From the NCBI RefSeq assembly GCF_016772415.1, contig NZ_JAGSGD010000001.1, positions 1,488,001 through 1,552,000 of the forward strand: 64,000 nucleotides of DNA. Direction: 5' to 3'. Each line of letters starts with the position of its first letter. The first letter of the stretch is position 1. Both the position numbers and the translations under genes were made by a program. Shown piece after piece: positions 41,224-49,116 of the stretch. The stretch is from Phenylobacterium glaciei (GTDB taxonomy: Bacteria; Pseudomonadota; Alphaproteobacteria; Caulobacterales; Caulobacteraceae). The notes under the pieces are model-generated. The model saw only the letters and a program-made list of their open reading frames with translations. It was not told the origin of the DNA and searched no databases.

Positions 41224-42530
41224 AGGGCGAGCCTTTCAGAAAGCAGGGAAACGAACCGCGAGTCGGCGCCGGTGTTTTTGCGCAGCGCGCGGAAGGCGGG
41301 CAGGTTCGGGTATCCAGCCACCAGGGTTTCGCGGCTCTGGCGCGCGTCCTTGGTCAGATAGAGACGGCCGCCATATCCGATCAGGCGGCGGTCGATTTCC
41401 GTCAGCAGGTCGAGGGTCTGGTGACTGGCGGGGAAGTCCAGGGCGAGCGTGTAGCCCTCCATAGGAAACCCCATGAGACCGGCGTTGTCCGGTCCGAGCA
41501 GCTTCAGCACCGAGACGAAGGACGGGCTGCCCCGGGCCGAGACCAGTTCGAGAATTTCGCCCAGGGCCTGGCGACCGTGAGCCTTGGGGATCACGCACTG
41601 GTGCTGCACGAAGCCCCGCGCGCCGTAGACGCGGTTCCAGTCGCCGATGCCATCGAGCGGAAAGAAGTAGGGGTGGACCGGCACGATCTGCTCACCTTGC
41701 TTCCAGAGCCCGGCCTGGAAATAGGCGGCGTTGAAGGCTGACACGGTGAGACGGTTGAGTGTGAAGTTCGGGAAGTCGACTGGAATGGCGCGGGCCGGGC
41801 GCGGAGGAGCCGACCTGGCGTCGCCGACCTCATCGCGGCGGGCATGCTCCCCCAGATAGATGAGCGAGCGGCCGAGGCTCGCCCCCGTCGCCAGGGCGTC
41901 GATCCAGGCCACCACATAGGTCCAACCGCGGGCCTGTTCGAAGGCGGCCAAGGCCGCGTCGAGATTGCGGGCGACGATCGTCTCCTGGCGGATGAAGCCG
42001 GTCTCGACGGGGAGCATCTTGAAGCTAACGTCGAGGATCACCCCGGTTAGCCCCATGCCGCCGATTGTAGCGCGGAACAGTTCGGGGTTCTCGGCGGGGG
42101 AACAGACGCTCGCCACGCCGTCCGGACCGAGCAGGGTGAGGCCGGTGACGTGACGGCCAAAGCCGCCGACCGCGTGATGGTTCTTGCCGTGGATATGCGA
42201 GGCGACCATGCCGCCAATGGTGACGAACCGGGTGCCGGGCACCACCGGCGGGAAATAGCCGCGCGGAAGGAAGGCGGCGACGACGTCACCCAGCATGACG
42301 CCGGCCTCCACGGTGAGCACGCCCGACGCTGGGTCGAAGGCCATCATGCGGTCGAGGCCACCCATGGCCAGTGTCGCGCACGGCCCGATGGCGGCGTCGC
42401 CATAGGCGCGGCCTGCGCCCCGGGCGATGAGCGGACCATCGGTCAGCAGACCATCGAGATCGGCGGGGCGCCTCGCCGTGATCAGGCGTGTGGCCCCGCG
42501 CGGATAACGGCCCCAGCCCGAGACGTTCAT
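41220..42530 (-). CDS. dprE1: DprE1-like FAD-dependent decaprenylphosphoryl-ribose oxidase homologue
   Basis: The 436-residue product matches mycobacterial DprE1, a vanillyl-alcohol-oxidase-type flavoenzyme that oxidises C2 of lipid-linked ribose. It opens with the short SGWGRYPRG segment, has GAGRAYGDAAIGP (DprE1: GRSYGDNA), and the FAD stretch TIGGMVASHIHGKNHHAVGG (DprE1: VGG.IA.DIHGKNHH). Lys394 in LYLTKDAR corresponds to the DprE1 active-site lysine. The residue aligned with the benzothiazinone-reactive Cys387 is Ala363 (GYTLALDF). It overlaps both neighbours by four bases. Polyprenyl chain type cannot be told. Confidence 0.88.
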   Translation of the reverse strand: MNVSGWGRYPRGATRLITARRPADLDGLLTDGPLIARGAGRAYGDAAIGPCATLAMGGLDRMMAFDPASGVLTVEAGVMLGDVVAAFLPRGYFPPVVPGTRFVTIGGMVASHIHGKNHHAVGGFGRHVTGLTLLGPDGVASVCSPAENPELFRATIGGMGLTGVILDVSFKMLPVETGFIRQETIVARNLDAALAAFEQARGWTYVVAWIDALATGASLGRSLIYLGEHARRDEVGDARSAPPRPARAIPVDFPNFTLNRLTVSAFNAAYFQAGLWKQGEQIVPVHPYFFPLDGIGDWNRVYGARGFVQHQCVIPKAHGRQALGEILELVSARGSPSFVSVLKLLGPDNAGLMGFPMEGYTLALDFPASHQTLDLLTEIDRRLIGYGGRLYLTKDARQSRETLVAGYPNLPAFRALRKNTGADSRFVSLLSERLAL

Positions 42531-42946
42531 GCGGCCCCCGGTGCCTGGAAGACGAAGCGTCGGTCCAGCTGATACTTCGCGACGTAGCCGATGGCGAGAC
42601 CAAGGATGGCGCCCATAAACTTCGCCGGAACGGTGCCGAACAGGCTCCAGGCGCCGAGCTCAAAGCCCCAGAAGATCAGGGTCGTCGCCACGCCGGTCAC
42701 CCCATAGAGCAGCGCTTTCCAGGCCTCCGTGCGGCCCGATCCGGTTGCGTCGAAGAAGATGAAGCGCTTGTCCAGGACATACTTCAGCAGAAAGCCCACC
42801 CCGGTGCCCACCAGGATCGACAGCTTGATCGCGTGCGCGCCGCCATAGGCGAGTAGGCTCAGGTGTTGGGCGCCCAGGTTCGCCGCGGTGGCGGCGATGG
42901 CGAAGCCGACGTATCGCAGGATCAGGGCGCGTCGGCTGAGGGTCAA
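42527..42946 (-). CDS. GtrA family membrane protein
   Basis: This 139-residue protein has four membrane helices in the GtrA pattern: ALILRYVGFAIAATAANLGA, then IKLSILVGTGVGFLLKYVLD-K, then LLYGVTGVATTLIFWGFE, and FMGAILGLAIGYVAKYQLDR ending in RFVF. GtrA proteins are small accessory transporters for polyprenyl-phosphate-linked sugars; in mycobacteria Rv3789 of this family sits beside dprE1. Here it lies exactly between the HAD-UbiA fusion and DprE1-like gene with four-base overlaps on both sides, which supports a role in moving or organising the lipid-linked pentose. The ATG is fixed by the ATGA overlap. Confidence 0.9.
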   Translation of the reverse strand: MTLSRRALILRYVGFAIAATAANLGAQHLSLLAYGGAHAIKLSILVGTGVGFLLKYVLDKRFIFFDATGSGRTEAWKALLYGVTGVATTLIFWGFELGAWSLFGTVPAKFMGAILGLAIGYVAKYQLDRRFVFQAPGAA

Positions 42947-44370
42947 AGGGCGACCACCCCGATCACCCCGACCAGCACCGCCGTGGCGAGACTGATCCGA
43001 TCTGTAAGGGCAAAGACGATCGGGTCGTCATGCATGTCGCGCCGGTGGCTCAGCATGATCGCCCGGGAAACCCAATAGAGCACCAGCGGCAGGGTGAGCC
43101 AGAGTACTTTCGGATGATGGTAGACGGTGTTGACCGCCGGGCTGGAAAGATAGAGCGCGCCCAGGATCACCGCCGAGTAGCCGGCCGCCGCCGCCAGCGC
43201 CAGCAGCACCGGCAGGTCGCTCGATCGATAGTTCCGGTTAGAGGGGTCGGGCATTCCCGCGTCGAGGCGGACTGCCATCTCCGAGTGGCGCTTGATGAGC
43301 GCCAGGGAGAGGAAAATGAACATGGAGAACGACAGCAGCCATTCCGACATCGGCACACCGATGGCGACCGCGCCGCCGATGACGCGGACGGTGTAAAGAC
43401 CCGCCAGCGTGACAACGTCGATCATCATCTTGCGCTTCAGCACAAACGTGTAGGCGCTGGTGGCCAGGTAGTAGAGCGCCAGGACGGCCAGGAACTTCCA
43501 GGAGACCAGGCTGCCGGTGACCGCGGCGGCGGCCAGCAACAGCGGGGCGACCACGGCGCCACGCAGAACCTCAACCTCGCCGCTGGCGAAGGGACGCTGG
43601 CGCTTGGAGGGATGGGCGCGATCAGCCTGGACATCCACGAGGTCGTTGATGATGTAGACGCTGGAAGCGCAGAGCGAGAAGGCCACGAAAGCCAGCAGGG
43701 TATTCAGGGCCGCACCCGCCGTGAAGGCGTGGGCGGTAAGCAGGGGTAGACCCACCAGGGCGTTCTTGGCCCATTGGTGGGGCCGGATCAGCTTCATCCA
43801 GCTGCGCCACAAGGGCCGACCTTCGGGCGCCGGAAGGTGTTCGACTTGGCTTTTAACGGCGGCGAGACGAGCCGCTGTGGCGCGGGAAGGCCCAGCGGTG
43901 ATGGCCGACCGGGCCTGGGCCCAGACCGGCAGATCGGCGCGGGAGTCGCCGATGTAGTCGAAGCCGCCGACGCCGAACGCTTCCACCAGCCGTTTGGCCT
44001 TGGCTTCGGCCGATAGATTGATGACCCCGTCGGAGGCGAACCAGCCATCGAATTGGAGGTGGTCGGCGATGGCCTTTACCAACCGCTCATCGGACGCGGA
44101 GGCGAGGTAGACTTCGGCGCCCACGGCGCGAGCCTTGGCGATGCGGTCCAGCACGGCGGTGTCGTAGGGCAAATCTGCTGGCGTGATCTCGGCGGCCTCG
44201 GCAAGCCGCCGTTTGAGTGTCGCCTTGCCGCGCGAAAGCCATATGAGCAGATTGAGGGCCTGCAAAGGCTGTCGCCCCAGAAACCCGAACGCGGTCTCCA
44301 CGAGGAGGTCCGTGCGGATCAGGGTGTGGTCAAGGTCGACCACCAAGACACTGCGCGCTGCGTTCAGCAC
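42943..44370 (-). CDS. HAD hydrolase-UbiA prenyltransferase fusion (DPPR synthase-like)
   Basis: A 475-residue two-domain protein. Residues 1-175 are a HAD phosphatase: VVDLDHTLIRTD (nucleophile Asp12, acid Asp14), SASDERL, a Lys in SAEAKAKRL, and YIGDSRADLPVW. From about residue 190 follows a nine-helix UbiA domain with IRPHQWAKNALVGLPLL and NDLVDVQADRAHPSKRQRP, close in pattern to mycobacterial Rv3806c, which joins decaprenyl phosphate and PRPP. In that pathway a separate phosphatase then removes the 5'-phosphate; here the HAD domain could do it. It is the first gene of the arabinose-type operon. Confidence 0.9.
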   Translation of the reverse strand: MLNAARSVLVVDLDHTLIRTDLLVETAFGFLGRQPLQALNLLIWLSRGKATLKRRLAEAAEITPADLPYDTAVLDRIAKARAVGAEVYLASASDERLVKAIADHLQFDGWFASDGVINLSAEAKAKRLVEAFGVGGFDYIGDSRADLPVWAQARSAITAGPSRATAARLAAVKSQVEHLPAPEGRPLWRSWMKLIRPHQWAKNALVGLPLLTAHAFTAGAALNTLLAFVAFSLCASSVYIINDLVDVQADRAHPSKRQRPFASGEVEVLRGAVVAPLLLAAAAVTGSLVSWKFLAVLALYYLATSAYTFVLKRKMMIDVVTLAGLYTVRVIGGAVAIGVPMSEWLLSFSMFIFLSLALIKRHSEMAVRLDAGMPDPSNRNYRSSDLPVLLALAAAAGYSAVILGALYLSSPAVNTVYHHPKVLWLTLPLVLYWVSRAIMLSHRRDMHDDPIVFALTDRISLATAVLVGVIGVVAL

Positions 44371-44583
44371 GGGAGGGACCCGGCTGTGGATTGCCTGCGC
44401 TGCGAGGGTCTCGGGTTCACGGTCGGGCCGGGGATGTTGCTAGGACAGGGGGCTATGCTGATCGCGACTTGCGACACCGATTTGCTAGAAACGACAGCTG
44501 CTTATGCTGAGCCAATAGCTGAAACTCTGTGAATGTCGGCGAAGACGGCGCCGTTGGGATGAATTCTTAGGCGTCTGCGCGGG

Positions 44584-45789
44584 TCAGGCCTGGCCGTTGT
44601 CCGGATCATCCTGGCGCCAGGCCAAGGCGGCCATGATGATCATCAGCTGGCAGTAGGCGTTGCCGGTATTGAGGGCGGAGCGCTCCACCATGCCGTTGAC
44701 CAGGAAGGCCACCAGGAAGGCGCATGCCGCCAGGCGCGGGCCGCTCGGGTTGGCGACTGCTTTCCGCACCGCTCGCCAGGCGCCGCCGAACAGGAACAGG
44801 ACATAGCCGAAGAAGCCGATGATCCCCGTGTCGGCCAGGGTGGCGAGATAGGCGTTGTGAGCCGAGGCCTCGGAGGTGAGCAGATGCTCATGTTGTCGAT
44901 ACCCGACGCCGATCAAGGGATGGCTGGTGAACAGATCCCAGGCCTCGCGCCAGACGTTCGCGCGACCGGTGAGTCCGGAGCCGATGCCGCGATTGGGGTC
45001 CGACAGCTTGAACAGGTCTTCCGCCACGAAGTCCGATCCCACGACGATCATCACGATGACCGCCAGGGCGATCGACATCCAGAGCCAGATGCGAGCGCGG
45101 GACTTCGAGGAGTAGATCATGAAGACCACCGAGAGGCCCGCGGCCGCGGCGGCCATGGAGCCTCGGGTCTGGGTTAGGAAGAGCACAGCCAGAGCCATGC
45201 CGATGACGCCGATGCGGAACACCCATCGCCGCAAGGCGAGCGACGCGATCAAGGTGGTCTGCGCGACAATTCCCCAATAGGCCGGGGCGTTGCGACCAAA
45301 CAGCCGGCCCCAGGCATAGTCATGGTCGATGAGCACCGCGATCAGCAGGCCCGCGTGCATGAAGGCGAGGGCGGTCAGCAGGCCCCGTAGGATCTCCTCG
45401 GGGTCAACATTCGCGGAGACAAGGACCAAGGCGCAGAAGAACGCATTGTAGACCAACAGGACGTAGATCGCGTCCTGCAGGTTGCTATGCTGAAGGAAGC
45501 TGAGTGGGATCGAGAGGCATACCAGGAACGAGGCGAGCGCCAGATACTTGGCGCGCCGGAAATCCACGCCGAAGGCCATCCCGGTCCAGAGCGCCGGAAT
45601 GAGCGCGCCGAGGGCGACGGACACCAGGGCGATGGCCAGCGCTGGCGTGGCGTCACGGACCTGGTCGAAATTTCGCGCCGAGCGGTCCAGAGGCGGACGC
45701 ATCAGGAAGTCGGCGATCGGGAACAGGCCAAGCCAGACGCCCCATGCCCGACCTATCCAGCGCCGACTAAAGGCGCTGGCCGTGATCAC
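44584..45789 (-). CDS. O-antigen ligase/polymerase-like membrane protein (WaaL/Wzy family), copy B
   Basis: The product (about 401 residues from the GTG chosen) has around eleven hydrophobic helices. The Wzy_C region is clear: VLFLTQTRGSMAAAAAGLSV, then GLTGRANVWREAWDLFTSHP, LIGVGYRQHEHLLTSEASAH and NAYLATLADTGIIGFFGYVL, with the conserved Arg and His residues of WaaL. The frame is open for 55 more codons upstream (to 45954), but that part is rich in Cys, Arg and Trp and unlike a membrane protein start, so I place the start at GTG; a TTG at 45822 is another choice. Divergent from the GH16 gene. Confidence 0.82.
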   Translation of the reverse strand: MITASAFSRRWIGRAWGVWLGLFPIADFLMRPPLDRSARNFDQVRDATPALAIALVSVALGALIPALWTGMAFGVDFRRAKYLALASFLVCLSIPLSFLQHSNLQDAIYVLLVYNAFFCALVLVSANVDPEEILRGLLTALAFMHAGLLIAVLIDHDYAWGRLFGRNAPAYWGIVAQTTLIASLALRRWVFRIGVIGMALAVLFLTQTRGSMAAAAAGLSVVFMIYSSKSRARIWLWMSIALAVIVMIVVGSDFVAEDLFKLSDPNRGIGSGLTGRANVWREAWDLFTSHPLIGVGYRQHEHLLTSEASAHNAYLATLADTGIIGFFGYVLFLFGGAWRAVRKAVANPSGPRLAACAFLVAFLVNGMVERSALNTGNAYCQLMIIMAALAWRQDDPDNGQA

Positions 45790-45978
45790 CCGGCGATGCT
45801 CGATAGGAGTGGCGCTCGACAAGATCCGGCTCAGGCTGCGCGCGGGCCACACCGGACACGCAAATCGGTTCGTTCTGATCCAGCTATTGCATAGGCTACA
45901 AGGGCTCACAAGCCTTGCCCGCATAGGGGCTGGTCTCGGGCGCCGGTGGTCCATTTGTGCAGTTTGAAGGCGATCTGA

Positions 45979-46980
45979 GTGGACGTTCCACCGCCCCCCG
46001 TGGCCGTCTCAGAGGCGCCCCAGCCCCCATCCGCCGCCGCGATCCAAGGTCCGTTCTGCGCACAAGGGCTGGTGATTGAGCAGCCCGGAGTAAGCGTGAA
46101 GGGCGCTCCCGCCGGGCCGTGCGAATTGCGGGTGCGTCTCGGGCTGCTGCCGCTGACCTTCGCCGATGAGTTCGATGCGCTCAGTCTGTACGACGCGCGC
46201 ACCCGTCGCGGCCGCTGGAAGACGAGCTTCGCTCACGGACCTCAGAGAGGGGCCATGGCGTGGGACAGCCGGACGCTGAAAGGCAATCACGAGCGACAGA
46301 TCTATGTCGATCCGGCCTTTCCAGGTTCCGGGTTCATGCCCCTCGGCCTGAACCCGTTCGCGGTGAGCCAGGGCATCCTGTCAATCAAGGCTGAGCCGAC
46401 GACGCCAAAGGCGAAGGACCAACTCTGGCGGTTCGGCTACGCCTCGGGCCTCCTCACGAGCCAGCCGAGTTTTTCGCAGCGGTATGGCTATTTCGAGCTT
46501 CGGGCCAAGCTGCCGCGAGGCAAGGGGCTATGGCCGGCCTTCTGGCTATTGCCCAGCCGGGGCGGCTGGCCGCCGGAACTCGACGTCCTTGAGCAGACCG
46601 GTGGGGATGTCGTGCTGCAGACCGCGCATTTCGCCAAGGGCGGCGGGCCCGCCGAGGTGGGTCACAAGACGACGGTCGAAGGGGCGACGACGGCCTTCCA
46701 CACCTATGGCGCGCTCTGGACGGCTCAGAGGATCATCTGGTTCATCGACGGTGAGCAGACCGCCGCCGCACCGACGCCGCCCGACATGCACGGTACGATG
46801 TACCTGTTGCTCAACCTTGCCGTCGGCGGATCATTCGCCGGGGATCCCGACCCGACGACGCCATGGCCCGCCCATTTCGAGATCGACTATGTGAGGGCCT
46901 ACGGCCTGGCCGAGACCCCAGACTCCGAGAGCCCACGCCACGCAGGGACCCTACCAAGCGGGGGTGCGGACAGGGACTGA
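45979..46980 (+). CDS. Glycoside hydrolase family 16 (beta-glucanase-like)
   Basis: A 333-residue GH16 enzyme. The catalytic signature ELDVLEQTG gives nucleophile Glu200, assisting Asp202 and acid/base Glu205. RYGYFELRAKLPRGKGLWPA precedes it, and ALWTAQRIIWFIDGEQTAAA with LLLNLAVGGSFAGDPDPTTP closes the beta-jelly-roll. GH16 members cut beta-1,3/1,4-glucans or galactans; in exopolysaccharide loci (ExoK/ExsH type) they set polymer length. No clear signal peptide is present after the GTG start, so it may be exported by a type I or other route, or the start is off. It diverges from the O-antigen-ligase-like gene. Confidence 0.9.
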   Translation: MDVPPPPVAVSEAPQPPSAAAIQGPFCAQGLVIEQPGVSVKGAPAGPCELRVRLGLLPLTFADEFDALSLYDARTRRGRWKTSFAHGPQRGAMAWDSRTLKGNHERQIYVDPAFPGSGFMPLGLNPFAVSQGILSIKAEPTTPKAKDQLWRFGYASGLLTSQPSFSQRYGYFELRAKLPRGKGLWPAFWLLPSRGGWPPELDVLEQTGGDVVLQTAHFAKGGGPAEVGHKTTVEGATTAFHTYGALWTAQRIIWFIDGEQTAAAPTPPDMHGTMYLLLNLAVGGSFAGDPDPTTPWPAHFEIDYVRAYGLAETPDSESPRHAGTLPSGGADRD

Positions 46981-47032
46981 GGGCCGTCGAGCGCGGTATG
47001 CCCGTGGCGCGACGACCGGTCGTCGGCGGACC

Positions 47033-47779
47033 CTATTTGGTCATCTTCATCAAGGCGCACCAGGCTTGCCAGCGGACCCCGGGGATTCGGAACAGGGCGC
47101 GATCGACAGCGGCGGTCGCCCGGCCGATTGGATCGCCGAGGCCGGTGTTGCGGAACGGCACGGAGGCCAAGGTCGCCAAGCCGTGGAAATCCCATTCGTT
47201 GTGCGAGAAGATCTGCTCGGCGACCGCGAAATCGGAGCGGACAAGGGGGTGCTCGTCGATGGTCCGCGCCGCAGGCGTGATCGACCGATAGGCGTTTATC
47301 ACGACATTGCAGCCGAGCGGTTCTCGGAAGATGGCCAGACCACCGGGCTTTAGCACGCGGGCGACCTCTTCCAGCGAGCGGCGCGTATCCAGGTGATGGA
47401 TGATGCCGATGCCGAACACCAGATCGAAGGTGTCATCGGCGTAGCCGGTGGCGTGGGCGTCGCCAGCCTTGAAGTGGGTGTTGGTCAGACCTCGCGTCTT
47501 GGCCGATTGCCGCGCGGTGTCGATCGCAACGTCGGAGATGTCGATGCCGTAGACGGCTTTGGCGACCGGCGCGACCCGCAGAGCGGTCTCACCCAGCGCG
47601 CAGCCATAGTCGAGCACGGTTGCATCTCGCGAGTGCGTGAGGAGCAGCCGCTCATACTCAGCGTCGCAGTCGCGGATGGCGTAGTAGTATTTGTCCTGGG
47701 CGACGCGGGTTTCCTCGGTGAACCGCGCATTGTGGAACTCACGTTCCCGCTCGATGACAGTCGCGCTAAGATCATCCAT
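47033..47779 (-). CDS. Class I SAM-dependent methyltransferase
   Basis: The 248-residue protein carries a Rossmann methyltransferase domain: TVLDYGCALGETALRVAPVA is motif I, AVYGIDISDVAIDTARQSA the acidic end of strand 2, THFKAGDAHATGYADDTFDL motif II, and RVLKPGGLAIFREPL motif III. A C-terminal extension of about 100 residues with a hydrophobic Trp-rich end (FRIPGVRWQAWCALMKM) may bind substrate or membrane. Targets in such clusters are often sugar hydroxyls, but nothing fixes this. The ATG with GGAAGAAG upstream is preferred to a start 15 codons earlier. Confidence 0.88.
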   Translation of the reverse strand: MDDLSATVIEREREFHNARFTEETRVAQDKYYYAIRDCDAEYERLLLTHSRDATVLDYGCALGETALRVAPVAKAVYGIDISDVAIDTARQSAKTRGLTNTHFKAGDAHATGYADDTFDLVFGIGIIHHLDTRRSLEEVARVLKPGGLAIFREPLGCNVVINAYRSITPAARTIDEHPLVRSDFAVAEQIFSHNEWDFHGLATLASVPFRNTGLGDPIGRATAAVDRALFRIPGVRWQAWCALMKMTK

Positions 47780-47961
47780 GAGGCTTCTTCCAAGAACGCC
47801 GATACACCGGCCCAGATACAGCAAGAAGCCCGCCGGGAAAACAGATCGCCCAATGGCGGCGGCGTGTATCGGCCGCTGTTTGCAAGTTGATCAATAGTCC
47901 GGCGCCCAAGCCCCGTATAAGCTCAACGGCGCAACCTTCGCAGGTCCGCCTTGCCAGCCGG

Positions 47962-48768
47962 TTAAGCCGTCTGGATCAGGGTGCGCTCAAAGCCCCGCAA
48001 CCGGATCGCCGACAGGATGCCTGACGCATAGGCGCCGGTGTCGATGCCGATGCGCCAGCGCCGCAGATCTGGCTGGCGCATCGGGGTATGGCCATGAACG
48101 ACGACCTTGCCGGGGTAGGGGACTTCGGCGGCCAGGAACTCCTGGCGGATCCAGAGCAGGTCAGTCGGGCTCTGCCGCTCGATGGGCACGCCTGGGCGCA
48201 CGCCTGCGTGTACGAACAGATAGTCGCCAAACTCCACCCAGAGCTTCATGGATTTGACGTAGGCTCTATGAGCCTCAGGCACCGCACGCTGAAAAGCGGC
48301 CTGAAGGCCCGTCCAGCCACGGCCGCCTGCCTCCTTGTTGATGTCCACGCCGTATGACGTAAGGGTCGTCCCGCCGCCGTGCTGCATCCAGTTCGGTCCC
48401 ACGGTGTTGTCCTCAAGGAACAACTCGAAGGCTTCCTCATGGTTTCCCTTGAGACTCTCGATCTGGCACCAGTCCTCCTCAGCCAGTCGCATGGCGCGTT
48501 CAATGCAGCCGGCGGACTGAGGGCCGCGGTCGATCAGGTCGCCGAGCAGCACCACGACGGGGCGGCCGCCAACGTGCTCGGTCTTCGCCGCATCCGTCCG
48601 GATCTGGTCGATCAACTTCTCGAAGAGGTCCTGGCGGCCATGCACATCACCGATGGCGTAGACCGTCTGTTCGACATGGGATCTGACCTGGACCGTCGGA
48701 CTTTGGCCAGATGGCCCAGCCCGTCTTGGAAGCGGCCTGTTGAGCGGCGTTCGGTGAGATTTCAGCAA
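47962..48768 (-). CDS. Metallophosphoesterase (PPP-type serine/threonine phosphatase-like)
   Basis: A 268-residue metal-dependent phosphatase of the PPP/bis(5'-nucleosyl)-tetraphosphatase type. The full motif series is present: YAIGDVHGRQDL, VVLLGDLIDRGPQS, LKGNHEEAF, LFVHAGVRPGVP and VVVHGHTPM, which hold the two-metal site. The lack of a regulatory insert fits small bacterial phosphoprotein or diadenosine tetraphosphate phosphatases. A TTG start is listed, as no ATG or GTG lies in frame before the conserved region. It could oppose the tyrosine autokinase divergently encoded next door, but PPP enzymes usually act on Ser/Thr, so this is speculation. Confidence 0.88.
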   Translation of the reverse strand: MLKSHRTPLNRPLPRRAGPSGQSPTVQVRSHVEQTVYAIGDVHGRQDLFEKLIDQIRTDAAKTEHVGGRPVVVLLGDLIDRGPQSAGCIERAMRLAEEDWCQIESLKGNHEEAFELFLEDNTVGPNWMQHGGGTTLTSYGVDINKEAGGRGWTGLQAAFQRAVPEAHRAYVKSMKLWVEFGDYLFVHAGVRPGVPIERQSPTDLLWIRQEFLAAEVPYPGKVVVHGHTPMRQPDLRRWRIGIDTGAYASGILSAIRLRGFERTLIQTA

Positions 48769-49116
48769 AATTCGACCTGCTTAGGGGGCCGTGTCGGTGA
48801 AATATGGACCGAAGAGGCGGCGCAGCTTAGGAACGAAACGCCGAGAGTGTCACCTCCGCTTTTCCGAAGTGTTATGTCTACGGCATATTTTGTGCAGTGC
48901 GACAGCGGAACCCGTATTGGGCGCGAATTGCGCCAAATCGGGATGCAGACAACTGTCCGAGCGGCGATTAAATGTATCTTGATGAACATTGATCACGTTC
49001 GGCATGCTTATAGTTGAAACATCTTCGCAGCGCGCGACATGTCCGCTAGACGACATGCTGCGCTGCAATGCGAAGATTGTTGGTGGATGAACGGAAGAGG
49101 TTGAAGTCGGGGCGTT
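48769..49116. promoter_or_regulatory. 348-base intergenic leader before autokinase copy 2, with a large dyad at 49021-49077
   Basis: No gene is seen in this divergent gap, whose right half is AT-rich. ATCTTCGCAGCGC (49021-49033) faces GCGCTGC-AA-TGCGAAGAT (49060-49077); the outer nine bases pair perfectly, and inner GCAGCGC/GCGCTGC can pair instead, the two stems sharing GCA. Between the arms CGACATG is repeated directly (49035 and 49051, 16 bases apart). This may be an operator or an alternative-stem leader controlling the autokinase gene. Confidence 0.45.
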
